This document shows positions 24,604-34,832 of a stretch of 64,000 nucleotides of DNA, one piece after another. The notes beneath the pieces are model-generated. The model was given only the letters and a program-made list of their open reading frames with translations. It made no database searches and was not told the DNA's origin. Source of the DNA: Glossina fuscipes (Eukaryota > Arthropoda > Insecta > Diptera > Glossinidae); the NCBI RefSeq assembly GCF_014805625.2, contig NW_023998490.1:2489519-2553518 (forward strand). The letters run 5' to 3'. Positions within the stretch are counted from its first letter, which is position 1; every line of letters begins with the position of its first letter. The position numbers and the translations under genes were made by a program.

Positions 24604-25949
24604 CCTCAGCAGAAGCGATAAAAGGGACACGCGGGATGGAAGGCAACAAAAAGTATTGCTTAGTAATAGTAATGGACATTGGAAATGTATACAACTCAGC
24701 AAACTGGTATTGTGTCATAGCTGCCCTACAGGAAAGAAGAGTCCCACCGTATCTTGTAAATATAGTGGCTAGTTATTTTACTGGCAGGAAATTTCGATAA
24801 GTTACAGATGAAAGGTGCAGAGAAAAGCTGATCACTGGAGGGGTGCCTCAGGGATTAGTCGTAGGCCCTACATTGTGGAACGTAATGTACGACGATATCC
24901 TAAAACTACCTTTCCCAGAGGGAGCATCCATAGTGGGGTTTGCTGACGATATAGCGATAACTATCGTGGCAAAAACTTTGGAGGTAACTACCACTACAAC
25001 GAATAAAATCACCGACATGATCAAGAGGTGGCTGCGGTCAGTGCATTTGGACCTGGCGGAAGTGACTATTCAAGTGGGAGATATGAGGATACAGTCACAC
25101 GAAGCCATTAATTACCTAGGAGTGATGATCGACTGCAGACTTTCATTTAAACGGCATCTGCAATACGCGGGCGAAAAGGCAGCGAAGGTAGCAAAGTCAC
25201 TGGCGCGCTTATTACCAAACTTGAGTGGCCCTAGGCAAGATCGTAGAAAGCTGATCGCAGAAATGGTAACTGCGACAGTAATGTACGGCTGTTCTGTGTG
25301 GGAAAAGGCCCTCGCTATACCGTCATACACGAGATACATCCAACCAGCATACACGCTACGCGCTCTAAGGGCGCCGCATATCGGACGGTGTCGGAAGATG
25401 CGGCTGTGGCTATCGCTGGCATGTTACTAATCGACTTGCGAGCTAAAGAAGGTATGTATACGGCAGAAGTCCACAGATTGTTGGCTGAAGAGGCGAAGCA
25501 GTGAGCAAAAGAGCGACTGGTGGACGAGTGGCAGGAGAGATGGAGCAGTGGGTATCAGTAAGGGTAGATGGACGCATCGACTTATACCAGATTTGCGGCC
25601 CTGGGTGAATAGGCAACATGGTGAGGTTGACTTTTATTTAACATAGGTAATTAGCTGCCATGGCTGCTTTAGGTCATATTTGAATAGGTTTAAAATAGAG
25701 CAGGACCCATTCTGTAGTTTTTGTGAGTGCATCGAAAACGCTGAACATGTTTTCTTTGTTTGTCCGAAATACCATAACGAACGACAGAGACTACAGACGG
25801 AAATTGGAGTGTTACCTTTCCCCGACAATCTTGTGACAAATATGTTGCACGACCTGAAAATATGGAAGGCGGTAGGAGTGTTCGCCGCAAACATTATGCG
25901 AAAACAAAGACAAGAAGAGTGTCAACGCAGGCTTTTAAGTAGTGCCTAA
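24604..25949 (+). pseudogene. ORF2 pseudogene: RT palm and C-terminal Cys-His region, R1-like
   Basis: In an intact element this protein copies the RNA into DNA at the target site. The preserved part starts at EAIKGTR. Motif A is VMDIGNVYNSANW (aspartate codon 24675-24677), motif B is GGVPQG (about 24837-24854), and motif C is FADD (24939-24950). Stops are seen after GRKFR (about 24799), EEAKQ (about 25501) and DFYLT. A frameshift near 25360 separates YTLRALR from AAYRTVSEDAAVAIAGM. The C-terminal CX2C (25713-25724) followed by HX4C (25746-25763) is intact. The endonuclease domain and RT fingers are absent. No complete protein can be made. Confidence 0.85.
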
Positions 25950-26083
25950 ATGGCTACCCTCCCTGTGAAGGTATGTATACCTAAACGGTCGTGCCATGGG
26001 GAAGGGAATAGGAGGGGTGGTTTATAGCGGGTTAAAGTCTCGCATTGCCCTCATGGGCGCCTGTTCATAGTTTCCCACCTCAC

Positions 26084-26099
26084 AAAAAAAAAAAAAAAA
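26084..26099 (+). other. 3' poly(A) tail of the R1-like element
   Basis: Sixteen A follow the 3' UTR sequence TTTCCCACCTCAC, marking the plus-strand 3' end of the retrotransposon. Confidence 0.85.
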
Positions 26100-26910
26100 T
26101 ATCAATCTGCGGCGAAGAAGATTTTAAGGTTTGGACTATCTATAACTTCCCGACAAGTTTTCTGATAGACGGCTATAGAGGAAATTCTAACCAAAACCAG
26201 CCAGGTAACGGGTTAGGTAAAAATGCGTTGAGATAGTAATTAGTGAGTGCATGGTAACGACCGCCATGTTAGATGAAACGCCCGATGCTAAAATATCTTG
26301 TTGAAGGGTAGCCCGGTTTTGGATAGCCGGTACTGTCTGGTTAATCCGAAGGCAAGAATGACTATGTCTATGTAAAATTGCATAAAGTAATGCTAAAGGC
26401 TTTATAGTTTAATTTTAAGCTCCACGGGGGTCAGGAGCCCGCTCAAAAGTACCTACGGGTAAGGGTGAAAGCTCTTCTTTAAATGGATTTGACAAAAGGT
26501 GCTTAATAATATAAAAGGGATTTGACGGAAGGCTTCTAATCGTTTTCCTAATAGAACATGAAAAATTTTATGGATTTGACGAAATTTGAATAAATGCACG
26601 CTGGAAAGTGCATACATGAAACGTCACGAATACTTACGGGTAATGGTGACACCGTTGATTTACTGCAAACACTTGTAGAAACCTTGTTTTGGTTTTCATC
26701 ATTCTAAAGCGGAATAACCGAGGTAAGGCCTACCTACAACAACACTAACCAGAGTGGGTTTTTTAAGCTATACACAATATATAAATCTGGTGACCTCAGG
26801 ACAGCGAGACCGCCTTCAATGGTGATCGTCTCTCCCCTCGAGGGGCTCTCAGTTTTCTTATTGATTGCCTATGGTTGTAGGCAACCCGTCTGATTAAGGC
26901 GTTAAACACA
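26100..26910. repeat. GC-richer repeat-like block, unassigned
   Basis: It has a higher GC content than its surroundings and structured phrases: GCTCCACGGGGGTCAGGAGC (near-palindromic, about 26423), CCTCGAGGGGCTCTCAG (about 26836), and ACCTACGGGTAAGGGTGA (26450) echoed by ACTTACGGGTAATGGTGA (26632). No ORF of note. It may be the remnant of another retrotransposon's untranslated region, next to the R1-like tail. Confidence 0.35.
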
Positions 26911-28059
26911 CACAGATGTCTGCAAATGTTATGTTTTATGCTGTTCAGAGGTTTTTGCTAATCAAAACTCTTAATATGTTGAGGCTAGTGTTTACTTCCA
27001 TCGAACCTTGAACGAAACCATCTGCAATTTTATGTTAATTCAGAAAAACGATCATAGTGAAAAAGAAGGAAGTTTTAATTAATAAAATTTAAAAGGAAAG
27101 CAAAAAAGAAAACCATTTATTATTAATATTGTATTTACATTTTGTTTGTTTTCTTGAAATAACTTTTATATAACATGTGAAAAGAAGAAAAAGGAAAGTT
27201 GTTGTTGCTGCTTACATATATTATCATATTTAGGAAATAATTTTATGATACAATCAACGAAAATATTTCAAACGAATGCATTGGCAATTAATTTATAAAA
27301 TAAGATAGCAAAAAAAAAAAAAAGAAAAAAAAATAGAAAAAAGTGAAACGAAAGAAGAAAGAAAGAAACATTCATGATGCAATCACTGTTATTGTGATTA
27401 ATGCAAAACATAATACACATCACTACGCCATCATATCATTACCCACCAGTGTATCTGTCTACATATCTACCTATCCTACCTATACAACTACAGGCATTAG
27501 TGTGCAGAAATTATCAATCATTTTCACATCTCATGCATCGTAAAGCAAAACAAAAAGCCAAGTTTTATGAAAATAAAATGAAATAAATATAAAACATTTT
27601 ATTCACTATGAAAAATATCCATTACTTGGTTTTATTTTTTTCTTATTGCTCTCGTATTTATTAAAACTTTATATCATTTCAAAATTTTTGGTGATTTTCG
27701 TCTTTCTCTCTTTTTTTTATGATTATAATATCGCGTATCAATCGCGGAAACATTCAAGGTCTTTGGATGTATTTACGAAAAGAATAGATATATATATATA
27801 TATATATATATAGGAAAAATTTATAACAAACTTAAAGTGAAACAAAAAGAGATAAATGCGTTTTGGAACTACATACCGAAAGATATAAAAATTATGCTTA
27901 CAACTTGTTAGTGAACCGATTACACTCGATTATACTTTTCATTCCGCACAACCGATAATAAAAACGAGTGAAGAAGAACGAGAAGAAAAACTAAATTCGA
28001 AGGAATTCAAAAATAGGTTCAACAGAAAACATAAGACGCCTTACGCACATTATTCCGTC
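26911..28059. other. AT-rich non-coding DNA
   Basis: No supported gene. It contains a (TA) run at 27788-27812 and A-rich tracts. Confidence 0.55.
27788..27812. repeat. (TA)n microsatellite
   Basis: About twelve uninterrupted TA units. Confidence 0.9.
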
Positions 28060-28757
28060 AAAGGAAAGACCCATAAGGGCATTAAACTCGGGCAAGGCCG
28101 GCCATTGGATACCCTACACCACTTCGCCCAACAGAGCTATTTACTCGTTTTGGTGATAAGACAGCAGAATTACGCATGCAAAGGCGCACTTTTCATGAAA
28201 GCCCGCATATTAGAGGATGCACAAAACTTCACATGATGTCATGTAAATTTAGCAAATTTAATTTACTTCATAAAAATTCTACTATTTTTCAGTTTTCGGC
28301 GTAGAAACGTGGAAAGTAGACTTTTTCTACATGCAACAGCCTGCTTTTTGTGATAACTCCTTCTTCTGTCTTAGGGTCTACACAATAGATCTATGCGATC
28401 CAAATTCCTTATTTATTTTTTTTTTTTTGAGTTGTGCGAATTAATTTAAATCATAAAATATTAAAAGTTAAACATTTTCCTGAATGGCTTATTGTTCATG
28501 AGAAATTTTACATGGGGTGATATTCACGTGTCTCAAATTTGGTCCATTTAATCAAGTTAGTATCGGGAACAAATTTTCACCATAAAACATTAACAATTAA
28601 AACTTTCTGGCATGGAAGCTTTCACTTATCCTGCGAATCCTTATACACGGTGCTATCCAGAAAACAAGACAAACGCCGTGCAAATTCCGTAGGGTGGATT
28701 TCTTTGTCAATGCCCAATTATGAATCAATTTTCACCATGAAATTTTAATATTGAATC
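28060..28757 (+). repeat. Dispersed repeat family A, one of the longest copies
   Basis: Head CTCGGGCAAGGCCGGCC, then GGATACCCTACACCACTTCG, then AATTTAGCAAATTTAATTTA, AGATCTATGCGATCC, CATAAAATATTAAAAGTTAA and TTTTCACCATAAAACATTAA blocks. All but the last have counterparts in the same order at 51.0-51.3 kb. The truncated jockey-like element starts just to its right, after a (TTTA)n stretch, so the jockey copy appears to have landed in or beside this repeat. Confidence 0.65.
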
Positions 28758-28799
28758 TTTTTATTTATTTATTTATTTATTTATTTTAATTTATTTATT
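28758..28799. repeat. (TTTA)n microsatellite at the 5' edge of jockey copy 1
   Basis: About ten TTTA units with one imperfect step, ending directly at the first base that continues the jockey reading frame. A similar stretch, TTATTTATTTATTTTATT, sits in the centre of the palindrome at 30983-31000. Confidence 0.9.
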
Positions 28800-30970
28800 C
28801 GAAAAGTGGCTCTGCGCTCGACTATTTCGCTTACTCGGTGGCGAGGCATAGATTTAACTCCCTCAACCATCATTATTACTGCAGATACCTTCAGTTCATT
28901 AAATCCTCTCTGTTTGCTAATCCTAAATTCTTCTTTAAATTTGTTAACTCTAAAAGAAAAATTTCCACATATCCCTCTCATGTTTCTTTTAATGGCTCTG
29001 GTTCCTCGGATGATTTTGAAATCTCAAATCTATTTGCTGAGTATTTCCGACGAAACTTTTCGATTGCTAATTTTGAGTTATCAGCAAACTACCCATATCC
29101 TATAACTAACTCGGTTTCAATACCTAACTTGGCTATTTCGGAAGATGATGCTTTCAAAGGGTTAAGTTCTCTAAAATACAGTTGTTCGCCTGGACCTGAT
29201 GGAATTCCATCATGTGTACTTAAATCTTGCGCTGTCGAGTTGTGTGGTGTGATCTCAAAGATTTTTAACATGTCCTTGTGTTCAGGTGTTTTCCCTTCAT
29301 GTTGGAAGAGTAGTTTCCTTATTCCTATCCACAAGAGTGGAAGTAGACAATTTGTTGAGAACTACAGAGGCATAGCCAAGTTGAGTGTCTTGCCCAAGTT
29401 GTTCGAGCGTATTGTGACTCAGCATTTAGCCTTTGCCATTAATTCGTATATTTCTCCGCACCAGCACGGCTTTCGGAAAGGGCGATCTACAGTCACCAAC
29501 TTGTTAGAGTTTACCTGCTATGTTTTCAAGGCTTTTTCTAGTGGCTCTCGCACAGATGTTATTTACACTGATTTAAGCAAAGCATTTGATTTGGTTAACC
29601 ATAGACTACTTATCTTTAAACTCCAAGCCTCTGGTTTCCCACCCTACTTAGTGAAATGGATAAGCTCTTATCTGCACAATAGATCCTTCAGAGTTTTGTT
29701 TAACTCCATTAGCTCGGATGAATTCCCTGTTATGTCTGGCGTACCTCAAGGAAGTCACTTAGGTCCCATTTTATTTAGTTTATACATTAACGATCTCCCA
29801 TCGGTGGTTAATTCCAGCCAGATCTTAATGTATGCTGATGATGTGAAACTGTTTTCTTCCTTCTCTGTTGAATCGCAATCACATCAGCTGCAAGGTGATT
29901 TGGATAATTTTGTTGCATGGTGCTCTTTGAATCTCCTGAAACTAAATCTGAATAAATTTAAGAAGCTTTCATTCTCAAGAAGAAAGTCATTCATTACTCA
30001 GTACTTCATAGATTCGCATAAGTTGGAGGACGTCGATTCGATTACAGATTTAGGCGTTCTATTTGACCATAGGTTACGTTTTAACTTGCATATTGAACTC
30101 TCGATTAGCAAAGCTAGGTCCGCGCTTGGTTTTATAAAAAGGTGGTCCAAAGAGCTTGATGATCCCTACATTACGAAAAGGCTGTACATGTGTTTGCTTA
30201 GACCCATACTCGAGTATGCCTCAGTTGTCCGGTCTCCTTCATATAGGTGCTACGTAGATTCAATTGAATCTGTTCAAAAGCAATTCTTGCTGTTTGCCCT
30301 TAGAAATTTGGGTTGGGATCCGATTGCCTCTCTTCCTCCGTATGAAAATAGGTTGCTTCTGCTGTCCCTACCGTCTCTTGAGAAACGTAGGTTTGTTCTT
30401 GGCGTTTCCTTTCTAATTAAAGTAATAAATGGTGCCATTGACTCACCTTCATTACTTGGTGAAATAAGCTTTGATGTCCCTAACCGCTTCTCCAGGCACT
30501 TTATCTTGGTTAAGCTTAGTCAGTGTAAATTTAATTATGAGCTGTTTAATCCGCTCAGAGTCCTTTGCAAGAACCTAAATGACGTCTACCACTTATTCTC
30601 GTTATCGGACTCTTTAAAGTCCATTAAAGCATCATTGCTTAATACGCGCGATTTACCTATGTCGTATTTAAACTAGCTTTCATCCTTAAAAAGTCGTTAC
30701 GTTTCGAAAGTGAATTATTGTTAATTTATTATCGGTTGCCAGGCTTAAGCATGTTTGCGATGGCTTAGGGGTTCATTTGCAATTTGATCCTGTACGGGTT
30801 GTAAGTGTGGCCCTATGCTGATAGTGTACATGCTTTTTTTTCTTTTTTTTTTTCTTCTTATTTGTTTTATTATACTTATACTAAATTTTATTATTGATTA
30901 ATATAAGTTTTGCATTATGAGCCAATTGAACTCGACTGTTATTTGTTTTGTTGAGTTTCTAGTATAAGTA
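28800..30970 (+). mobile_element. Jockey-like non-LTR retrotransposon, copy 1, 5'-truncated
   Basis: It comprises an RT open frame (open from about 28802 and ending in TAG at 30674) and a roughly 290-bp 3' UTR with a T-rich tract, ending TTTCTAGTATAAGT. ORF1 and the ORF2 endonuclease are missing, which is the usual product of incomplete reverse transcription. From 29284 rightwards it forms the left arm of an inverted repeat with copy 2. Confidence 0.9.
28802..30676 (+). CDS. Reverse transcriptase, jockey-like ORF2 fragment, open over the remaining length
   Basis: It copies element RNA into cDNA. The annotated start near 28838 is a GTG inside the frame; the frame is already open from 28802 (KSGSALDYFAYS), so this is a 5'-truncated ORF without a natural start. 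Counted from 28838, residues 115-127 carry SPGPDGIP, which opens the RT domain. YTDLSKAFD is at 243-251 (catalytic Asp 245), SGVPQGSHLGP is near 302, and YADD is at 332-335 (29831-29842). LKLNLNKFK follows, then the C-terminal segment ending MSYLN. All catalytic aspartates are present with no stop or frameshift over 612 codons, so insertion or homogenisation is recent. No endonuclease is present, so it could not act on its own. Confidence 0.9.
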   Translation, partial: KSGSALDYFAYSVARHRFNSLNHHYYCRYLQFIKSSLFANPKFFFKFVNSKRKISTYPSHVSFNGSGSSDDFEISNLFAEYFRRNFSIANFELSANYPYPITNSVSIPNLAISEDDAFKGLSSLKYSCSPGPDGIPSCVLKSCAVELCGVISKIFNMSLCSGVFPSCWKSSFLIPIHKSGSRQFVENYRGIAKLSVLPKLFERIVTQHLAFAINSYISPHQHGFRKGRSTVTNLLEFTCYVFKAFSSGSRTDVIYTDLSKAFDLVNHRLLIFKLQASGFPPYLVKWISSYLHNRSFRVLFNSISSDEFPVMSGVPQGSHLGPILFSLYINDLPSVVNSSQILMYADDVKLFSSFSVESQSHQLQGDLDNFVAWCSLNLLKLNLNKFKKLSFSRRKSFITQYFIDSHKLEDVDSITDLGVLFDHRLRFNLHIELSISKARSALGFIKRWSKELDDPYITKRLYMCLLRPILEYASVVRSPSYRCYVDSIESVQKQFLLFALRNLGWDPIASLPPYENRLLLLSLPSLEKRRFVLGVSFLIKVINGAIDSPSLLGEISFDVPNRFSRHFILVKLSQCKFNYELFNPLRVLCKNLNDVYHLFSLSDSLKSIKASLLNTRDLPMSYLN

Positions 30971-31003
30971 GAATTATTTTATTTTATTTATTTATTTTAT
31001 TCC
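30970..31003. repeat. AT-rich spacer at the palindrome centre
   Basis: Thirty-four bases, almost entirely A and T, with TATTTTATTTATTTATTTTATT-like steps. On the minus strand it reads as AATAAA/TAAA steps directly after copy 2's 3' end, so it can be read as that copy's A-rich tail. Confidence 0.75.
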
Positions 31004-32709
31004 ACTTATACTAGAAACTCAACTAAACAAGTAGCAGTCGAGTTCAATAGGCTCTTAATGCAAAACTAATATTAATTAACAATAAAATTGAGTATAAGCA
31101 TAATAAAACAAATAAGAAGAAAAAAAAAAAAAAGAAAAAGAAAAAAGAAAAAAAAGCATGTACACTATCAGCATAGGAGCACACTTACAACCGGTACAGG
31201 ACCAAATTGCAAATGAACCCCTAAGCCATCGCAAACATGCATAAGCCTGGCAACCGATAATAAATTAACAATAATTCACTTTCGAAACGTAACGACTTTT
31301 TAAGGATGAAAGCTAGTTTAAATACGACATAGGTAAATCGCGCGTATTAAGCAATGATGCTTTAATGGACTTTAAAGAGTCCGATAACGAGAATAAGTGG
31401 TAGACGTCATTTAGGTTCTTGCAAAGGACTCTGAGCGGATTAAACAGCTCATAATTAAATTTACACTGACTAAGCTTAACCAAGATAAAGTGCCTGGAGA
31501 AGCGGTTAGGGACATCAAAGCTTATTTCACCAAGTAATGAAGGTGAGTCAATGGCACCATTTATTACTTTAATTAGAAAGGAAACGCCAAGAACAAACCT
31601 ACGTTTCTCAAGAGACGGTAGGGACAGCAGAAGCAACCTATTTTCATACGGAGGAAGAGAGGCAATCGGATCCCAACCCAAATTTCTAAGGGCAAACAGC
31701 AAGAATTGCTTTTGAACAGATTCAATTGAATCTACGTAGCACCTATATGAAGGAGACCGGACAACTGAGGCATACTCGAGTATGGGTCTAAGCAAACACA
31801 TGTACAGCCTTTTCGTAATGTAGGGATCATCAAGCTCTTTGGACCACCTTTTTATAAAACCAAGCGCGGACCTAGCTTTGCTAATCGAGAGTTCAATATG
31901 CAAGTTAAAACGTAACCTATGGTCAAATAGAACGCCTAAATCTGTAATCGAATCGACGTCCTCCAACTTATGCGAATCTATGAAGTACTGAGTAATGAAT
32001 GACTTTCTTCTTGAGAATGAAAGCTTCTTAAATTTATTCAGATTTAGTTTCAGGAGATTCAAAGAGCACCATGCAACAAAATTATCCAAATCACCTTGTA
32101 GCTGATGTGATTGCGATTCAACAGAGAAGGAAGAAAACAGTTTCACATCATCAGCATACATTAAGATCTGGCTGGAATTAACCACCGATGGGAGATCGTT
32201 AATGTATAAACTAAATAAAATGGGACCTAAGTGACTTCCTTGAGGTACGCCAGACATAACAGGGAATTCATCCGAGCTAATGGAGTTAAACAAAACTCTG
32301 AAGGATCTATTGTGCAGATAAGAGCTTATCCATTTCACTAAGTAGGGTGGGAAACCAGAGGCTTGGAGTTTAAAGATAAGTAGTCTATGGTTAACCAAAT
32401 CAAATGCTTTGCTTAAATCAGTGTAAATAACATCTGTGCGAGAGCCACTAGAAAAAGCCTTGAAAACATAGCAGGTGAACTCTAACAAGTTGGTGACTGT
32501 AGATCGCCCTTTCCGAAAGCCGTGCTGGTGAGGAGAAATATATGAATTAATGGCAAAGGCCAAAAGCTGAGTCACAATACGCTCGAACAACTTGGGCAAG
32601 ACATTCAACTTGGCTATGCCTCTGTAGTTCTCAACAAATTGTCTACTTCCACTTTTATGGATAGGAATAAGGAAACTATTCTTCCAACATGAAGGGAAAA
32701 CACCTAAAC
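31004..32709 (-). mobile_element. Jockey-like non-LTR retrotransposon, copy 2, 5'-truncated
   Basis: Same element as copy 1, on the opposite strand. Similarity stops at about 32705-32709, so it is about 0.48 kb shorter at its 5' end than copy 1. The 3' end faces that of copy 1. Its UTR carries its own substitutions and a differently interrupted purine-rich tract (31118-31156), which shows it was an independent insertion and not a simple duplicate of copy 1. Confidence 0.9.
31313..32705 (-). CDS. Reverse transcriptase, jockey-like ORF2 fragment, copy 2
   Basis: The frame is open to 32830, but only about 464 codons from GVFPSCWK onwards belong to the element. The first 41 codons of the open frame come from unrelated flanking DNA, so the apparent start is not biological. 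It lacks the SPGPDGIP region but has YTDLSKAFD, SGVPQG, YADD (32158-32147) and the MSYLN end. The protein differs from copy 1 at three residues within the first 60 shared positions (S/N, S/N and H/L) and is then identical to the stop. As in copy 1, the catalytic residues are intact but the endonuclease is missing. Confidence 0.9.
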
Positions 32710-34564
32710 CCTTTACCAAACAAAAATTCAGTTTTCGTCGGGTACAGCGGCAATCAGAAACTAGTGATGGAAAGAAAGGACATGGGGAAACAGATGGCCG
32801 CAGCTTAGTGGGTGTGTGTCCCGTTTGCAAGTGTTACGATTCTACCGAATGAGCACTATAGCTGCCACCAAAGTAAACTCTACCGTACTTAAAATTAGAA
32901 CCCGCGGACCCTGACTTGTTTGAATTATACTTATCCAAGTTCGAATTGAAAGTGCAAACATTTGAAATGCGAACACAAACTAATGCGAGTTGATTTCTTC
33001 CAAGGTAAATGGGCGAGAATGCTGCGAGTAGTCCTATTAAACGCTTTGATGGGTGGACCAATCGCTTGTTCTTCGTGTAAGACTTGCCCTGAAAGGACAT
33101 TTTTCGCATCTGTTTTGGCATGTACCATTTTTTTATTATAATTTTTTTTTATTCCAATATATTTCGTGATGTAAGGTTTTTTTTTATTTTTCATGGAATA
33201 GTTTTTTCTTTCTATTTTCAGTTATTACCTAGATTAACAGCTATGCAGTGATCCCCACTTTTTTTACTTGCCACATTGACGCCACACCAGCGTAAATATG
33301 AACAGATGGCCTCAAGGAAGGGAACACAAAATCAAGGTTACTTTACATGAACAGAAAATTTAATAAATGAGCTGCAAACGTATTCACACACTCACAGTTA
33401 ATCAACTCCTAGTTGGCTTCCGCGAATAGCTTTCTGTTAAACAAGTTAACCACGGGAGAGTTTGTAAGCTCCGTTTGTTCAAAAAAACACATTCTATATA
33501 CTCTTTCATGCTCGTTATGTACTGTAATTAGAGTTTTTAATAATATAATATGATTAAATTAAATCAGCTTTTTATTGAAGAGTGCTGTGGCCGTTAACAG
33601 GCTAATTTAGTTAAAACAATTTTATCGTGATATTTATATTTTAAGTCGTAGATTACTTTGATTACTTTGAACGTGTATAGCAAGTATATGCAACTTGTAA
33701 AAATAAAAAATTTTCCTTACCAAAATTTTTTGTAATTTTATAGTCAAGGTCTAACTTGTCGGTCTTGTCGAGACGCACTGATTGTTTGAAGAACGAATTC
33801 CGACTCAAAACTTACCCTCTCTCCGTATCTGTCACCCCTTTATATTATTTTATGTTCGTATAAGCGTAATAGTACAGCAAATATCTAAAGGCCATACATT
33901 GGAATATTATCCCTATTTTAGTGAACGTCAATCCAGGTCGATTCCATGTAGATTATTTACGAGACAATGGCTTAATTACTACGGCTATTACACCCTTTCT
34001 TGTTCTTGTAGCATTTATATAATTCTTAAATTCTATGATCTGTTCCAACTAAGTCACAACGAGAGCGTTCCCCAGGCGAATCTAACGTTGCCTCTTGTTT
34101 GTTGGATTACTTCGTCCTGGCTAAAACACTAATCTCTCCGGATCTTCCTGTTCACGAGTTGATCGGATTGATGAGTATTTTAAATTCTGCAATGCGTTCC
34201 GCTTGACGGAGTAAACGCTCCTGTCATTTCCTCGAAAGCTAGATTTGTCACAATCGGCATTGCCAATCGATTTTCAATTACATCCGAAATCAGCCGGCAT
34301 GCCTTCGAAAGTGATATATCACCTGGTTGGTTATGATGACAATAAGCTCTACGATATATTAATATAGCTTTACAATACGTAAAATAAAAAGTTAACTTAA
34401 ACGTGGGACCAATACGAACCTGGCGCTGTGGTCCTTCTAAATTTAGTTTTTTTAATAAAAAAATAACAAGTACGAACACTATAGAAAGCCACGACCAACC
34501 ATTAATATCCTAAACCATCCAATAGCCGTTCGTAGAGCGGCGATGCATGGAAAGTGAACGAAAA
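32710..34564. other. Non-coding DNA; overlapping minus-strand frames left of 33.2 kb
   Basis: Two overlapping minus-strand frames of 95 and 87 codons (32834-33194) lie upstream of copy 2. Neither carries a domain I recognise. A 116-codon plus-strand frame (33782-34132) is also unsupported. They may be chance or remnants of another element. Confidence 0.45.
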
Positions 34565-34815
34565 TGGTGGTCGAAAAAGTGATGCGATCCGAACCGTTTT
34601 CAATAGCGTTCCTCCTTGGGCCAAGACACAAATGTCTCAAAAGTTATGACCTGCAGGTTGAAAAAAGAAAAAAAAGCCAGACGAACAAACAAGCTTAGAT
34701 TGATTTACAACAATGTGATTTAAAAAGTGATTCTAAATTGATTGGTGTAATGAAAGCTGGATCTATCTTAAGTTCTTCTGGGTGTTGCATACATTCGCCG
34801 ATATTTAGCACGCCC
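34565..34815 (+). repeat. Dispersed repeat family A, 3' portion
   Basis: GATCCGAACCGTTTTCAATA, then GCGTTCCTCCTTGGGCCAAG, then TCTATCTTAAGTTCTTCTGG and GTGTTGCATACATTCGC. The final phrase recurs as CTTCTGGGTGTTGCATAAAT at 43.48 kb and CTTCTAGGTGTTACACATAA at 58.70 kb. Confidence 0.6.
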
Positions 34816-34832
34816 TAGCGCCATAAGCGGTG

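Larger units (their letters stand above)
23830..26099 (+). mobile_element. Decayed R1-like non-LTR retrotransposon, internally deleted, with poly(A) tail
   Basis: In order it contains a Gag-like ORF1 with CCHC knuckles, the palm of a reverse transcriptase, a C-terminal Cys-His motif, a 3' UTR (25950-26083) and a 16-A tail (26084-26099). ORF1 joins directly to the RT palm at about 24600, so the ORF1 end, the endonuclease and the RT fingers are absent. Stops and frameshifts throughout show it is dead. The RT segments (IAGM..IDLRAKE, CFRSYLNRFK, DPFCSFC..AEHVFFVCPKYH) fit the R1 clade as I know it; the family name cannot be fixed without a search. The 5' boundary is approximate. Confidence 0.8.
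29284..32705. repeat. Inverted repeat: two about 1.69-kb arms around a 34-bp spacer
   Basis: The left arm, 29284-30969, is matched in reverse complement by the right arm, 31004-32705. The arms come from two tail-to-tail jockey-like copies. By eye I found no mismatch between about 29459 and 30747 (1,289 bp). The 5' edge has about 8 differences in 175 bp, and the 3' UTR edge about 18 in roughly 215 bp plus length changes in the homopolymer tract. Confidence 0.9.

Noticed and set aside
33782..34132. 116-codon plus-strand frame
   Set aside because: No domain, and its composition resembles random translation.
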